This document shows positions 57,447-64,000 of a stretch of DNA of 64,000 nt, one piece after another. Under the pieces are notes generated by a model that searched no databases, was not told the DNA's origin, and saw only the letters and a program-made list of their open reading frames with translations. The stretch comes from Telmatospirillum sp. (GTDB lineage: Bacteria; Pseudomonadota; Alphaproteobacteria; Rhodospirillales; Magnetospirillaceae). The stretch is taken from NCBI GenBank assembly GCA_031291415.1, contig JARLJB010000099.1:1-64000 (forward strand), given 5' to 3'. Each line of letters opens with the position of its first letter. The stretch's first letter is position 1. A program made the position numbers and the translations under genes.

Positions 57447-57965
57447 ATGCAAAAGCTCGTTGATGGCGTCATCGTCGAACTGACCGATGATGACGTGACT
57501 GCCTGGACTGCCCATCAAGCTGCCAACACGCCGACGCTGGCAGACATCCAAACCTGGGCAACTTCCCTGGCAAATAGCGCGGCCGGACAGGCCCGCACGC
57601 AGTTCCTGACCGAAGTACCAGGGCAGGATGTAACCTACTATATCAAGGGGTTGGAGGCAGCCACCTACAAGTCAGGCCAAGCTGCCGGGACCTATCCTTA
57701 CCTGGAGGCGGAGGCATCCCAAACCGGGCAGACTCTTGATGTCGTCGCGGCCTCTGTCAGCGCGACGGCAACTGAGTGGAATGCCCTCAGCCCCGTGATC
57801 GAGGGGATCCGGCGGGGGCTCGTCGTCAGTATCGCTGCAGCGACCACTATTGATGCGATCTACGCCATTGTGGCCGCAGACACCACAGCCTCCTCTTTGG
57901 CCACCACAATAGCGCAAAAGGCCGTTGCGATAGTTGCGACGGCTTCCACTACCACGACTGCGTAA
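57447..57965 (+). CDS. Tail fibre assembly-like protein
   Basis: 172 residues. MQKLVDGVIVELTDDDVTAW with a helix then an Ala/Thr-rich helical tail resembles DUF4376/tail-fibre-assembly proteins in layout. Begins directly after the preceding stop and ends the adhesin group. A GGGGAGGC/GCCTCCCC hairpin (57971-57990) follows but has no T-tract. Confidence 0.55.
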   Translation: MQKLVDGVIVELTDDDVTAWTAHQAANTPTLADIQTWATSLANSAAGQARTQFLTEVPGQDVTYYIKGLEAATYKSGQAAGTYPYLEAEASQTGQTLDVVAASVSATATEWNALSPVIEGIRRGLVVSIAAATTIDAIYAIVAADTTASSLATTIAQKAVAIVATASTTTTA

Positions 57966-58004
57966 GACAATGGGGAGGCAAAAGCCTCCCCACCGGAGGG
58001 TTGC

Positions 58005-58262
58005 ATGATATCGAATCCGTTTCTCCGCTACCTCCGAAACGTCTTCGTCGCTGTCGATGACCTGGGGAGTGCTCTTACTCTCGGCGATGGACAGGAGACG
58101 ATCAGTAGTCGGCTCGGGAAAGCCGAGGAGAGTGGCCATGAAGGGCTCTCGCGCCCGCTTCGTGTTGCGGTCAACTGGGTTGCCCTGCATGTCTTTGGTC
58201 AGGAAAACCACTGCGAATCCAGCATTGAGGAGGATCGGGGGAGCGAGGCAGAGAGCGTCTGA
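58005..58262 (+). CDS. Conserved small phage protein, lysis-module type
   Basis: 85 residues with GGAGGG 6 bases before the ATG. The part FLRYLRNVFVAVDDLGSALT, then LGDGQETISSRLGKAEESG matches a small, widespread phage protein (usual form: GGDPDETLSSRxGKA). It is often found near lysis genes of proteobacterial phages. Function unknown. Confidence 0.7.
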   Translation: MISNPFLRYLRNVFVAVDDLGSALTLGDGQETISSRLGKAEESGHEGLSRPLRVAVNWVALHVFGQENHCESSIEEDRGSEAESV

Positions 58263-58286
58263 CCCTTTGCCTCGTGTTACCGCCGG

Positions 58287-58808
58287 TCAGTCTTCGAGGA
58301 TCTCCAGGTACTTTTCCAGGATCAAGCTACCCTCTTCGTGCTTCTCCCGTTTCTTGGGGTCGAGCCTCCAGTCCACCACCACCATAATGATCTTCGGAGC
58401 CAGTCCCGCCGACTTGGCGGCTGAGAGCTTGGTCTTGATCTCCTCCTTGATACGATGGAGGTCCTCGTCAATTCCTTGGATCGCCCCGATCCGATCCTTC
58501 GCGAAGACCACCGGTTGGTCGCCCAATTCTTCACGGATCACCTCAGCGGCCTCATCCGACAGTTCCTCAGTGAAGACGGGTTTCCCGAGGAGTGCCCCCG
58601 CCGTGCGTCTGGCTTCCAGCCGTTCTTGCATCTTGTCATCATCTTGGGTGGCGAGCGCCAGCAGTTCGGTCACCGGTAGCCCCTGAGATTTCAGCTCGGC
58701 GATGATGTCCTTGCGCTCGGTCTTTGTGTCTTTCTCCTCGACCTTAAGGTCATAAATCTCAGTCACAAAACATTTTAGCACTGCGTCTACATTGCTGCCG
58801 GTATCCAT
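58287..58808 (-). CDS. Tandem GapR-like (DUF2312-like) protein
   Basis: 173 residues, AGGAGG 8 bases before the ATG. The N-terminal half (VTEIYDLKVEEKDTKTERKD, then IIAELKSQGLPVTELLALA) resembles the coiled coil of GapR/UPF0335. The C-terminal half (IKEEIKTKLSAAKSAGL, then DWRLDPKKREKHEEGSL with LEKYLEIL) resembles the conserved GapR end (RLRKMDPxxRxEEE, LxxYMHAL). GapR clamps overtwisted DNA ahead of polymerases in alphaproteobacteria. Two copies in one chain are unusual. It is the only minus gene between the adhesin and lysis genes. Confidence 0.6.
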   Translation of the reverse strand: MDTGSNVDAVLKCFVTEIYDLKVEEKDTKTERKDIIAELKSQGLPVTELLALATQDDDKMQERLEARRTAGALLGKPVFTEELSDEAAEVIREELGDQPVVFAKDRIGAIQGIDEDLHRIKEEIKTKLSAAKSAGLAPKIIMVVVDWRLDPKKREKHEEGSLILEKYLEILED

Positions 58809-58948
58809 TGAAAGTCCTCCTGAGGAAACTTGACGCAGTATAAGCCGCCATATCCTGGGTATACTCCGACAGTTACTAACCAACGACACCCATATCCTCT
58901 GGGCTGATGTAATCTACGAACATCAATTCTTCTGGAGGGTAACAAATT
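58809..58948. promoter_or_regulatory. Divergent control region with GTTACTAAC
   Basis: A 140-base gap between the GapR-like gene and the plus-strand lysis unit. It contains GTTACTAAC (58872-58880), two direct CCATATCCT repeats (about 58850 and 58890) on either side of it, and a GTATAC box. Probably holds promoters for both units. The end of the gap forms one arm of a hairpin over the next start codon. Confidence 0.5.
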
Positions 58949-58960
58949 ATGTTCGTAGAT
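58912..58960 (+). promoter_or_regulatory. mRNA hairpin occluding a start codon
   Basis: ATCTACGAACAT (58912-58923) and ATGTTCGTAGAT (58949-58960) are perfectly complementary over 12 bases. The second arm begins with the ATG of the next gene. The 25-base loop holds the Shine-Dalgarno GGAGGG. In the mRNA the start codon would be paired while the ribosome-binding site stays exposed, which suggests translational control. Confidence 0.6.
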
Positions 58961-59311
58961 CTTACGGCGCTGACTGATGAACAGCTCGCGGCTTTCAATC
59001 TGATCGACGCCGCTGCGGTTTCGGCGGAACGTGTCCGTCGGGCAGCTTATCCCGACATTTCCTCGTTCCTGACCGATCTGGCTCAGGCCGCCCTCAACCT
59101 CGACGTCACCATCAACAGCTTCACCCGTAAGACCGCTGCCACCCGCGCCGTGGAGGACACCAACATCATCGGTATCATTCAGCGTGGTCTGGCGACGGCT
59201 CGCCTCGCGGAAGTGGCTTTCACCGAGCCGACGCTGGAAGCCCCGGTCGAGCTGGAAGACCCCGAACCGGCGGCGGTTGTCGCAGTGACCGACTCCACCA
59301 CGGCCTCGTAA
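58949..59311 (+). CDS. Hypothetical protein at head of lysis unit
   Basis: 120 residues (MFVDLTALTDEQLAAFNLID), helical for about 85 residues, then an acidic Pro/Glu/Ala tail (PTLEAPVELEDPEPAAVVAV). Its start codon is inside the hairpin described above. No family recognised; high codon quality suggests good expression. Confidence 0.65.
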   Translation: MFVDLTALTDEQLAAFNLIDAAAVSAERVRRAAYPDISSFLTDLAQAALNLDVTINSFTRKTAATRAVEDTNIIGIIQRGLATARLAEVAFTEPTLEAPVELEDPEPAAVVAVTDSTTAS

Positions 59312-59312
59312 C

Positions 59313-60158
59313 ATGCCGAAGGCCAAGGCCGGTACGAACTCCTACATGGTCGCTGGTTACGGGGAGCAGGCGGACAGAATCCGCCTGCTCCTCGTCACGC
59401 GAGCGTCGGGGGAGAAGAGCCAATCCGCCTGGCTGATCAACCGCATCCAGGAAGCCTTTTTCGAACTCTACGGGGACGCAAAGCCTGAAGACGTTCTCCG
59501 CGAGCAAGCGAACCCACCCGATGCGTGGGAGAGGACATCACCAATGATCACACCTGAACTGCTCGCGGCGGCCGTGCCGGACGCCAGCGATGCCGACGTA
59601 GCTCTCTATGCCCCGGCACTCGACGCGGCTTGCACCCGGTTCAACATCAGCGACGTCAACGAGCAAGCCGACTTTATCGCTCAGACCGCGCACGAGAGTG
59701 AAGCCTTCACGCACGTCGCCGAGAACCTGAACTATGGCGCTGCGGGATTGCTGGCGAATTTCTCCCGTCACTTCGACAAGAACAGCGCCGCCGACTATGC
59801 CCGGCAGCCCGAGCGTATCGCCAACCGGGTCTACGCCAATCGCTATGGTAACGGCGACGAAGATTCGGGCGACGGTTGGCGGTATCGCGCTCGTGGTCTG
59901 ATCGGGATCACCTTCAAGGCCAACTACAACGCCTGTGGCACCGCGCTCGGGCTCGACCTGATCAATCACCCGGAGCTGCTCGAACAGCCGACGAATGCCG
60001 CGTTGTCGGCTGGCTGGTTCTGGACGAGCAAAAATCTCAATGCCTTGGCAGAGGCCGGGGACTTCGTCGCTGAGTCGGAAAAGATCAACGGCGGCGATAA
60101 CGGTCTGGCCGACAGGGAGGACCGCCGGACGACTGTGCTGGCGGCGTTCCAAGCATGA
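59313..60158 (+). CDS. GH19-type endolysin with N-terminal extension
   Basis: 281 residues. From about 78 on it is a glycoside hydrolase family 19 lysozyme/chitinase fold: QTAHESEAFTHVAENLNYGA, VYANRYGNGDEDSGDGWRYR, and ARGLIGITFKANY, with the catalytic Glu probably in AHESEAF and SENLNY-like segments. It degrades peptidoglycan for lysis. The first 77 residues (SQSAWLINRIQEAFFELYGD) look like a small RHH or helical domain. An internal ATG (59544) with GGAGAGGA upstream would yield the GH19 part alone. Confidence 0.88.
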   Translation: MPKAKAGTNSYMVAGYGEQADRIRLLLVTRASGEKSQSAWLINRIQEAFFELYGDAKPEDVLREQANPPDAWERTSPMITPELLAAAVPDASDADVALYAPALDAACTRFNISDVNEQADFIAQTAHESEAFTHVAENLNYGAAGLLANFSRHFDKNSAADYARQPERIANRVYANRYGNGDEDSGDGWRYRARGLIGITFKANYNACGTALGLDLINHPELLEQPTNAALSAGWFWTSKNLNALAEAGDFVAESEKINGGDNGLADREDRRTTVLAAFQA

Positions 60159-60397
60159 GCTGGTTCGGCCGGCTGGTGGACTCCAAGGACGCCTCGGTAG
60201 AGGCACACGTCGTCGTGTTTATGGTCATCGTTGGCGTGGCGCTCTTCCTTGCAATCTGGTCGGAAGTTGTCCTGCAGAAGCCTGTCGACTTTCAGGCTTT
60301 CTGCACGGGGATGGGCCTCCTCCTGACCGGTTTGGGCTTTGCCGCCGCCGGGCAGGGTGTATTGCGCAAACAGCAAGGAGGTCCCGATGGAAATTAG
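60155..60397 (+). CDS. Holin-like membrane protein
   Basis: 80 residues. Two membrane segments at about 18-37 (VVVFMVIVGVALFLAIWSEV) and 48-66 (CTGMGLLLTGLGFAAAGQG), then a short basic tail. Sits between endolysin and spanins, with an ATGA overlap, so a holin or holin-like role is likely. Timing and pore type cannot be told from sequence. Confidence 0.75.
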   Translation: MSWFGRLVDSKDASVEAHVVVFMVIVGVALFLAIWSEVVLQKPVDFQAFCTGMGLLLTGLGFAAAGQGVLRKQQGGPDGN

Positions 60398-60791
60398 TCT
60401 CAGCACCAAGCTGCTGATCGGAGGGGCCTACTCAGCGCTCCTGATAACCATCGGTTTCGGTGCGGCTTGGCACCTCAAGGAATTGGACGAGAAGGCCGCG
60501 CTGCTGGATGCGGTCCAGCACAAGGACACGGTGGTCACAGCGCAACAGCAGGTAACCACCGTGGCCGCCGAAGCGGCGGTCGTGCATCAGGTCGAGATCC
60601 GCACGGTCACGCAGACGATCATCAAGAAGGTCCCGATCTATGTCACCAAGAAAGACAATGCCCGTTGCGCTATTGGCCCTGGCTTTGTGCTCCTGCACAA
60701 CGCCGCTGCCGGTGGCAGTCTGTCCGGGCTTCCCAACGCCGCCGGAGAGTCTGATGCCGGCCCCTCCAGCCTTGCGTCTCCTCAACAGTAA
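60387..60791 (+). CDS. Rz: Inner-membrane spanin (Rz-like)
   Basis: 134 residues from an ATG with GGAG 6 bases upstream. N-terminal signal-anchor (about 8-27, KLLIGGAYSALLITIGFGAA), then a periplasmic helical coil (about 28-90) and a flexible end. Overlap with an embedded lipoprotein gene in another frame is the classic Rz/Rz1 arrangement that fuses inner and outer membranes in the last step of lysis. Confidence 0.8.
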   Translation: MEISLSTKLLIGGAYSALLITIGFGAAWHLKELDEKAALLDAVQHKDTVVTAQQQVTTVAAEAAVVHQVEIRTVTQTIIKKVPIYVTKKDNARCAIGPGFVLLHNAAAGGSLSGLPNAAGESDAGPSSLASPQQ

Positions 60792-60912
60792 CCCTCAGCT
60801 CTCCGACGTTGCCCAGGTCGTCGGGGAAAATTACGGCGTCTGCCACGAGACCGCTCAACAGTTGATCGACCTGCAGACGTGGGTCAAGAACCAGAAGGAT
60901 CTTAAACAATGA
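60640..60912 (+). CDS. Rz1: Outer-membrane spanin lipoprotein (Rz1-like)
   Basis: 90 residues starting inside Rz in another frame and running past its end. Signal peptide with lipobox (MPVALLALALCSC), acylated Cys after Ala-Leu-Cys-Ser or at the preceding Cys. The mature part is Pro-rich (TTPLPVAVCPGFPTPPESLM), then helical. ATG 60640 or 60658 may be the start. The pairing with Rz is diagnostic. Confidence 0.8.
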   Translation: MSPRKTMPVALLALALCSCTTPLPVAVCPGFPTPPESLMPAPPALRLLNSNPQLSDVAQVVGENYGVCHETAQQLIDLQTWVKNQKDLKQ

Positions 60913-61310
60913 GTATTTCCGCTGCGCTCAAAGCTCTCTTCACCAAGGCGGACGCCGATATCGTCGCCGACGAGAAGGTCGTCGCCAACGATGTCGTCAT
61001 CGGCGTCAAGGACGCTGATAAAATCTTTCATGCCGGGGAGGCCATCATTTCCAATTCAGCCAAACGTACCATCCACGACGTCATCAACGACATCCAGCGG
61101 ATCGGGTCAGAGATCGACGCCCTGGTCGGCAAAGCCGCTTCGGTCGCCACCACCCTCGCCACCCAGCAGACCGCGCTGGCGGCGCTCCAGACGGAATACG
61201 CCGCTGCGTCGAGCGATCTGACCACCAAGGCAGCGGCCCAGCAGACAGCTACAGCGGCCACGGTCGTTGCGACCGCTGCGGTCGCGCCAGTTGTTCCTGT
61301 GGCAGGCTGA
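60909..61310 (+). CDS. Hypothetical protein at end of lysis unit
   Basis: 133 residues (MSISAALKALFTKADADIVA), helical with a possible coiled coil at about 50-105 and an Ala/Val/Thr tail (ATAATVVATAAVAPVVPVAG). ATGA overlap with Rz1. Conserved-looking phage helical protein; no function assigned. Confidence 0.6.
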   Translation: MSISAALKALFTKADADIVADEKVVANDVVIGVKDADKIFHAGEAIISNSAKRTIHDVINDIQRIGSEIDALVGKAASVATTLATQQTALAALQTEYAAASSDLTTKAAAQQTATAATVVATAAVAPVVPVAG

Positions 61311-61321
61311 GTTATCTCAGT

Positions 61322-61365
61322 AGTTCAATAAAAAAGGCGCCGCTCGGCGCCTTTTTTATTGAACT
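61322..61365. terminator. Strong bidirectional terminator
   Basis: A perfect 20-bp stem (left arm AGTTCAATA, A-run, GGCGCC; right arm its complement) with loop GCTC. It carries an A-run on the left and TTTTTTATT on the right, so it stops the plus-strand lysis transcript and the opposing nucleotide-cluster transcript. Confidence 0.9.
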
Positions 61366-61374
61366 ACTTCCGGG

Positions 61375-61608
61375 TCAGTTGAGTGCTTTTCTATCCGATG
61401 CCTGCAGAGCCGATAGGTTTGTCGTGAAGCCGGCAAAGACGTTCTCCATGATCTTGTCCTGCGCAGTCACCGGCAGAGTGCAGTAGGATCCGTAGAAGAG
61501 GCGGACGAAAGCCTGTGCGAAAGCCTCCAAGACCTCATTTCCTTGGACTCCCGTTTGGTTGACCTCCAGTCCGAACTCAACGAGGGACTGCGTTAATGCT
61601 TCGCTCAT
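61375..61608 (-). CDS. Small hypothetical protein
   Basis: 77 residues (MSEALTQSLVEFGLEVNQTG), helical. Last gene of the nucleotide cluster; its ATG overlaps the stop of the kinase gene by four bases. No family recognised. Confidence 0.55.
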   Translation of the reverse strand: MSEALTQSLVEFGLEVNQTGVQGNEVLEAFAQAFVRLFYGSYCTLPVTAQDKIMENVFAGFTTNLSALQASDRKALN

Positions 61609-62144
61609 GATGCCCTCAATAGGTTGTCGAGCACCTCGCAGAGACCCTGCATGGTTCCTGGGTTGTTGATCGTGTCGCAGATGGGGGCGCTACTCACGTA
61701 GGCCTCGCTATCGTGGTCGGAGGCCCGATCGTACCCTTCCCGCATCACCTGGTAGAGCTGGCCACCAAGATTGATGATGGCTTCGAACTCATTCGGAAAC
61801 CGGCAGTCGTCAACCACCACGTCGACCCCTCGGTTGAGGAGACTGGCAACTTTCCGCTTCCAGTGATTAAGCCATAGGTCTGGATGGATCAGCTCACGAC
61901 CCCACTGAGTGCCGAGGGCCTGCATGGCTTCCACAGGGGTTTTCCCTTCCAGGAAGGGACACGGGAGCTGTTTACCCTCACCCTCCAACCAGTAGAATTG
62001 GTTGGAGGGGATTAATGCCTTGAGCATGTCGCGCAACGTGCCTGCGAAGCGGGTGCGAACGAAGTTGTGGTGCTTGACCATCAACTTGGCGGATGTGGTT
62101 TTGCCCGCCCGCTGATAGCCAACGAGTCCAATGAGGCGGCTCAT
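61605..62144 (-). CDS. Deoxynucleoside monophosphate kinase-like protein
   Basis: 179 residues. P-loop GYQRAGKT (9-16) after LIGLV, LWLNHWKRKV in the middle, DVVVDDCRFPNEFEAI as Walker B and the QVMREGYDR lid-like segment match phage T4-type dNMP kinases, which phosphorylate dTMP, dGMP or modified dCMP. Fits with ThyX and the dCMP deaminase upstream. Substrate not deducible. Confidence 0.85.
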   Translation of the reverse strand: MSRLIGLVGYQRAGKTTSAKLMVKHHNFVRTRFAGTLRDMLKALIPSNQFYWLEGEGKQLPCPFLEGKTPVEAMQALGTQWGRELIHPDLWLNHWKRKVASLLNRGVDVVVDDCRFPNEFEAIINLGGQLYQVMREGYDRASDHDSEAYVSSAPICDTINNPGTMQGLCEVLDNLLRAS

Positions 62145-62332
62145 TTTGTCGCTCCCAACTTAAAGAGGTCGACTAGGACGACGGTGTCTTTGTCAGCCTC
62201 GTAGGCGTTGAGGGCGTCTGTCACGTCCTCAGCATCACCGGCATCTTTGCAGACGGCGATCACTTCACGCTTGGGCGTGCAGACCTTGTAGACGCCGTTC
62301 TCGGACTCGAAGAAGTAGAGCTTTTCAGTCAT
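62141..62332 (-). CDS. Small hypothetical protein
   Basis: 63 residues (MTEKLYFFESENGVYKVCTP), alpha/beta with two Cys. Overlaps both neighbours (ATGA with the kinase, 8 bases with the thioredoxin). No family recognised. Confidence 0.55.
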   Translation of the reverse strand: MTEKLYFFESENGVYKVCTPKREVIAVCKDAGDAEDVTDALNAYEADKDTVVLVDLFKLGATK

Positions 62333-62576
62333 AAGCTTTGCCCTCCAGGAACAGCCGAAGGGTGCTCACCGGCTGGTTCCCAACCAACGGGCGTCCGTCG
62401 AGGATCAGCGTCGGGACGGTCTTGACGCCCATGTCGTTGGCCAAGTGGGGATCGTTGTCGATGTTGACCTCGACGAGATCGATGTCGGGGAACTGGGGCA
62501 GCAACTGGTCGATCTTGGGGCTCAGTTGCTTGCACGGCTGGCACCAAGGTGCCGAGAATTTGTAGAGCTTACGCAT
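62325..62576 (-). CDS. Thioredoxin/glutaredoxin-like protein
   Basis: 83 residues with active site C12-QP-C15 (SAPWCQPCKQL), the cis-Pro loop (VKTVPTLIL) and a beta-alpha-beta core. It could reduce ribonucleotide reductase, or ThyX-linked chemistry, during phage DNA synthesis. Overlaps thyX by 8 bases. Confidence 0.88.
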   Translation of the reverse strand: MRKLYKFSAPWCQPCKQLSPKIDQLLPQFPDIDLVEVNIDNDPHLANDMGVKTVPTLILDGRPLVGNQPVSTLRLFLEGKAYD

Positions 62577-63189
62577 TGTCAGAACCTCCGAAGATCGCCG
62601 GCCAGCGGGCAGCGAACTTGGCTTGCAGCGGGATCATCACTTCGCGCATCTGCGGATGCGCCGCCGTGGCGCAGCGAAGCTTGAAGATGTGCTTCCACTC
62701 GCGTGGGTTGGCGGTGACGACGATCTCGGTCTTGAGGGAATTGGGCAGAACGGAGCGGGCTTCCTGAGGAGAGGCGCCGGCCTTGAGCATGTCGAGGTAG
62801 GTCTGCTCGGCGTTCGCCATCGCGTCTTGCCAAAGGATCGTGGCCTCCCATCCTTCCTTGAAAAAGCAGGGCCGGATGAACGTCAGCTCGTTGCCGAACT
62901 TGTCCTTGCTGTAGTTGCAGTACCGGGTGCTCTCCTGTGAGAACGAGGCCAGCCGGTGGCGCACCAGTTCGTGGCTGACCCCTCGGTCGCAGATGAACTT
63001 TACGGTGATCGAGCCGTGCTCCAGCACGCTCTCGTGCTCACTCGCGGCGAGCCGCTCGATGAAGCCGGCGGCGCTGTCCTCGGTGATCCGGTCTTCGGAC
63101 TTATAGCAAACCCTTCCGGCCTCCTCGATGGTCTGTTCGAGGTAGGGTGTGGCGTCGAGGATCTCGGTAGATGCAGAGATGATTTTCAT
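62569..63189 (-). CDS. thyX: Flavin-dependent thymidylate synthase (ThyX)
   Basis: 206 residues. The ThyX motif RHR-x7-S is present as R77-H78-R79 and S87 (RHRLASFSQESTRY). SEHESVLEHGSITVKF and NPREWKHIFKLR lie where the dUMP and FAD sites should be. Makes dTMP from dUMP using methylenetetrahydrofolate and FADH2. With dCMP deaminase and a dNMP kinase it should raise thymidine supply for phage replication. Confidence 0.93.
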   Translation of the reverse strand: MKIISASTEILDATPYLEQTIEEAGRVCYKSEDRITEDSAAGFIERLAASEHESVLEHGSITVKFICDRGVSHELVRHRLASFSQESTRYCNYSKDKFGNELTFIRPCFFKEGWEATILWQDAMANAEQTYLDMLKAGASPQEARSVLPNSLKTEIVVTANPREWKHIFKLRCATAAHPQMREVMIPLQAKFAARWPAIFGGSDNA

Positions 63190-63372
63190 TTAGTTGCCCT
63201 CCACACCCGGTGTCTTCTTGATGGGCCAAGCGTCCATACTGCTGGCTTGCTTGGTGACCGTCGGTCCGATGCGGAGGTAGTTCACCGATTCGATGCGAGA
63301 CTCGATCCCTTCCTTGGTCACCTTCGGGCCGGGTGTGGCGGCGACAGCCGCTTCAAGATCAGACTGGTTCAT
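63190..63372 (-). CDS. Small hypothetical protein (weak N4 Gp49-like)
   Basis: 60 residues; LEAAVAATPGPKVTKEGIES with NYLRIGPTV resembles the opening of the N4-Gp49/Sf6-Gp66 family but is shorter, so the match is weak. One base upstream of the thyX start; overlaps the deaminase end by 14 bases. Confidence 0.5.
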   Translation of the reverse strand: MNQSDLEAAVAATPGPKVTKEGIESRIESVNYLRIGPTVTKQASSMDAWPIKKTPGVEGN

Positions 63373-63811
63373 GAAGATCCTCGACTATTTCGAATTCGAT
63401 CCGAGCTTCGGAAAACACCTCGACCGAGCGTTCGATGCTCTCGCCCCAGCGCCGCCGGAACTCCGCCGTCTGTAGGCAGACAACACGTCGGACTGTCCGA
63501 TGTGACAGGATGTGGACGGCACAGCGGTGGCAGCAGGGCTGGGTGACGTAGAGCGTGCGGACGGGGAACGTGGCGTTCGCCAGGGCGTTCATCTCGGCGT
63601 GTACGACATGCTCATATTTCCAAGCACGATCGAGCAGCCGGTCGTCATCGCGGAGGCCGGGCGGCAGTCCGTTGAAGCCTGTGGCGACGAGATTCGGGGT
63701 GTCGCCGACCGCGACACAGCCAACCCTCGTTGACGGGTCGCGGGACCACGATGCGATATGCTCGGCGAGGCCGAGGAAGCGTGCGTCCCAGGAGGTGAGG
63801 AGCGAGCCCAT
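63359..63811 (-). CDS. dCMP deaminase
   Basis: 150 residues from the ATG at 63811, which overlaps the upstream stop. Zinc deaminase motifs: H71-A-E73 in HAEMNALAN and C94-xx-C97 in PCCHRCA, after TLYVTQ. It deaminates dCMP to dUMP, the ThyX substrate. The extra Cys next to the zinc pair is a small oddity. Size is typical of phage dCMP deaminases. Confidence 0.9.
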   Translation of the reverse strand: MGSLLTSWDARFLGLAEHIASWSRDPSTRVGCVAVGDTPNLVATGFNGLPPGLRDDDRLLDRAWKYEHVVHAEMNALANATFPVRTLYVTQPCCHRCAVHILSHRTVRRVVCLQTAEFRRRWGESIERSVEVFSEARIEFEIVEDLHEPV

Positions 63812-64000
63812 CAGACGGACGCCCGGCTGAAGTAGGGCGTGCGCTTCAAGTCCCGGAAGCGGCGGCGCTGGACCACGAGATAGAGGATGTCGCCCTCCCG
63901 GTGAGAGCACATCTCAATATTGCCACGGTCATAGTCCTTACGGGCTTGATCGATGATGGCAGAACGCGGCCAGGGGTCGGTGATGGATTTGGTGCAAATG
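63810..64000 (-). CDS. Hypothetical phage protein, partial (N-terminus outside)
   Basis: 62 readable residues and stop; the start is beyond the right edge. The part YDRGNIEMCSHREGDILYLV, then VQRRRFRDLKRTPYFSRASV reads as a natural basic protein end. Its stop overlaps the deaminase start, so it belongs to the same operon. No family recognised. Confidence 0.6.

Noticed and set aside
57971-57990. GGGGAGGC/GCCTCCCC hairpin as a terminator after the adhesin genes
   Set aside because: It is followed at once by a Shine-Dalgarno and a gene start rather than a T-tract, so termination is unlikely.

Overview
The window is a piece of a high-GC bacterial chromosome, most likely an alphaproteobacterium, that carries most of a large temperate siphovirus. 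The alphaproteobacterial call is an inference. It rests on the E. coli-like MetB behind an S-box SAM riboswitch, GapR-like and FlbD-like phage proteins, and overall codon use. Positions 1 to about 1884 are host DNA: the end of an IS5-type transposase, a degenerate interspersed palindromic repeat, metB with promoter and riboswitch, and the 5' half of a tRNA-Pro(TGG) gene that breaks off just after the anticodon loop. Everything from there to the right edge reads as one prophage, whose distal end lies outside the window.

Layout. Integrase and excisionase (1.9-3.2 kb, minus) are followed by a long minus-strand early operon (18.0 down to 3.6 kb): about twenty small, ATGA-coupled genes of mostly unknown function, then rIIA and rIIB homologues, a KTSC protein, a Gp88-like cysteine protein and an ATP-dependent DNA ligase. 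This operon is interrupted at 9.8-11.6 kb by two low-GC plus-strand genes (a membrane coiled-coil protein and a DUF2971 protein) that look like a moron. Positions 18.1-23.3 kb hold the regulatory and accessory region: a zinc-motif protein, two minus genes sharing an inverted-repeat operator, an XRE-type HTH protein, a Bro-N antirepressor, a DUF4160/DUF2442 pair and a small lipoprotein. A D5-type primase-helicase (23.4-25.8 kb, minus) is divergent from the late operon.

The late operon (26.4-58 kb, plus) runs in standard order: GpA-like terminase, portal, fused protease-scaffold, decoration protein, capsid, connectors, tail tube, frameshifted tail chaperone, tape measure, lambda L/K/I/J-like tip proteins, and several fibre proteins. 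The lysis cassette follows (GH19 endolysin, holin-like protein, Rz/Rz1; 59.3-61.3 kb), closed by a strong bidirectional terminator. A minus-strand nucleotide cluster (dNMP kinase, thioredoxin, ThyX, dCMP deaminase) fills the right end.

The most striking unexplained signals are regulatory. A GTTA(G/C)TAAC palindrome occurs five times, always between genes and near promoters or terminators. A TACTAGTA palindrome occurs six times, only in the late region and each time inside a small AT-rich island. An Arc-like ribbon-helix-helix gene, with a perfect 19-bp palindrome at its start, sits on the opposite strand in the middle of the tail genes. No CI-type repressor could be recognised in the window.
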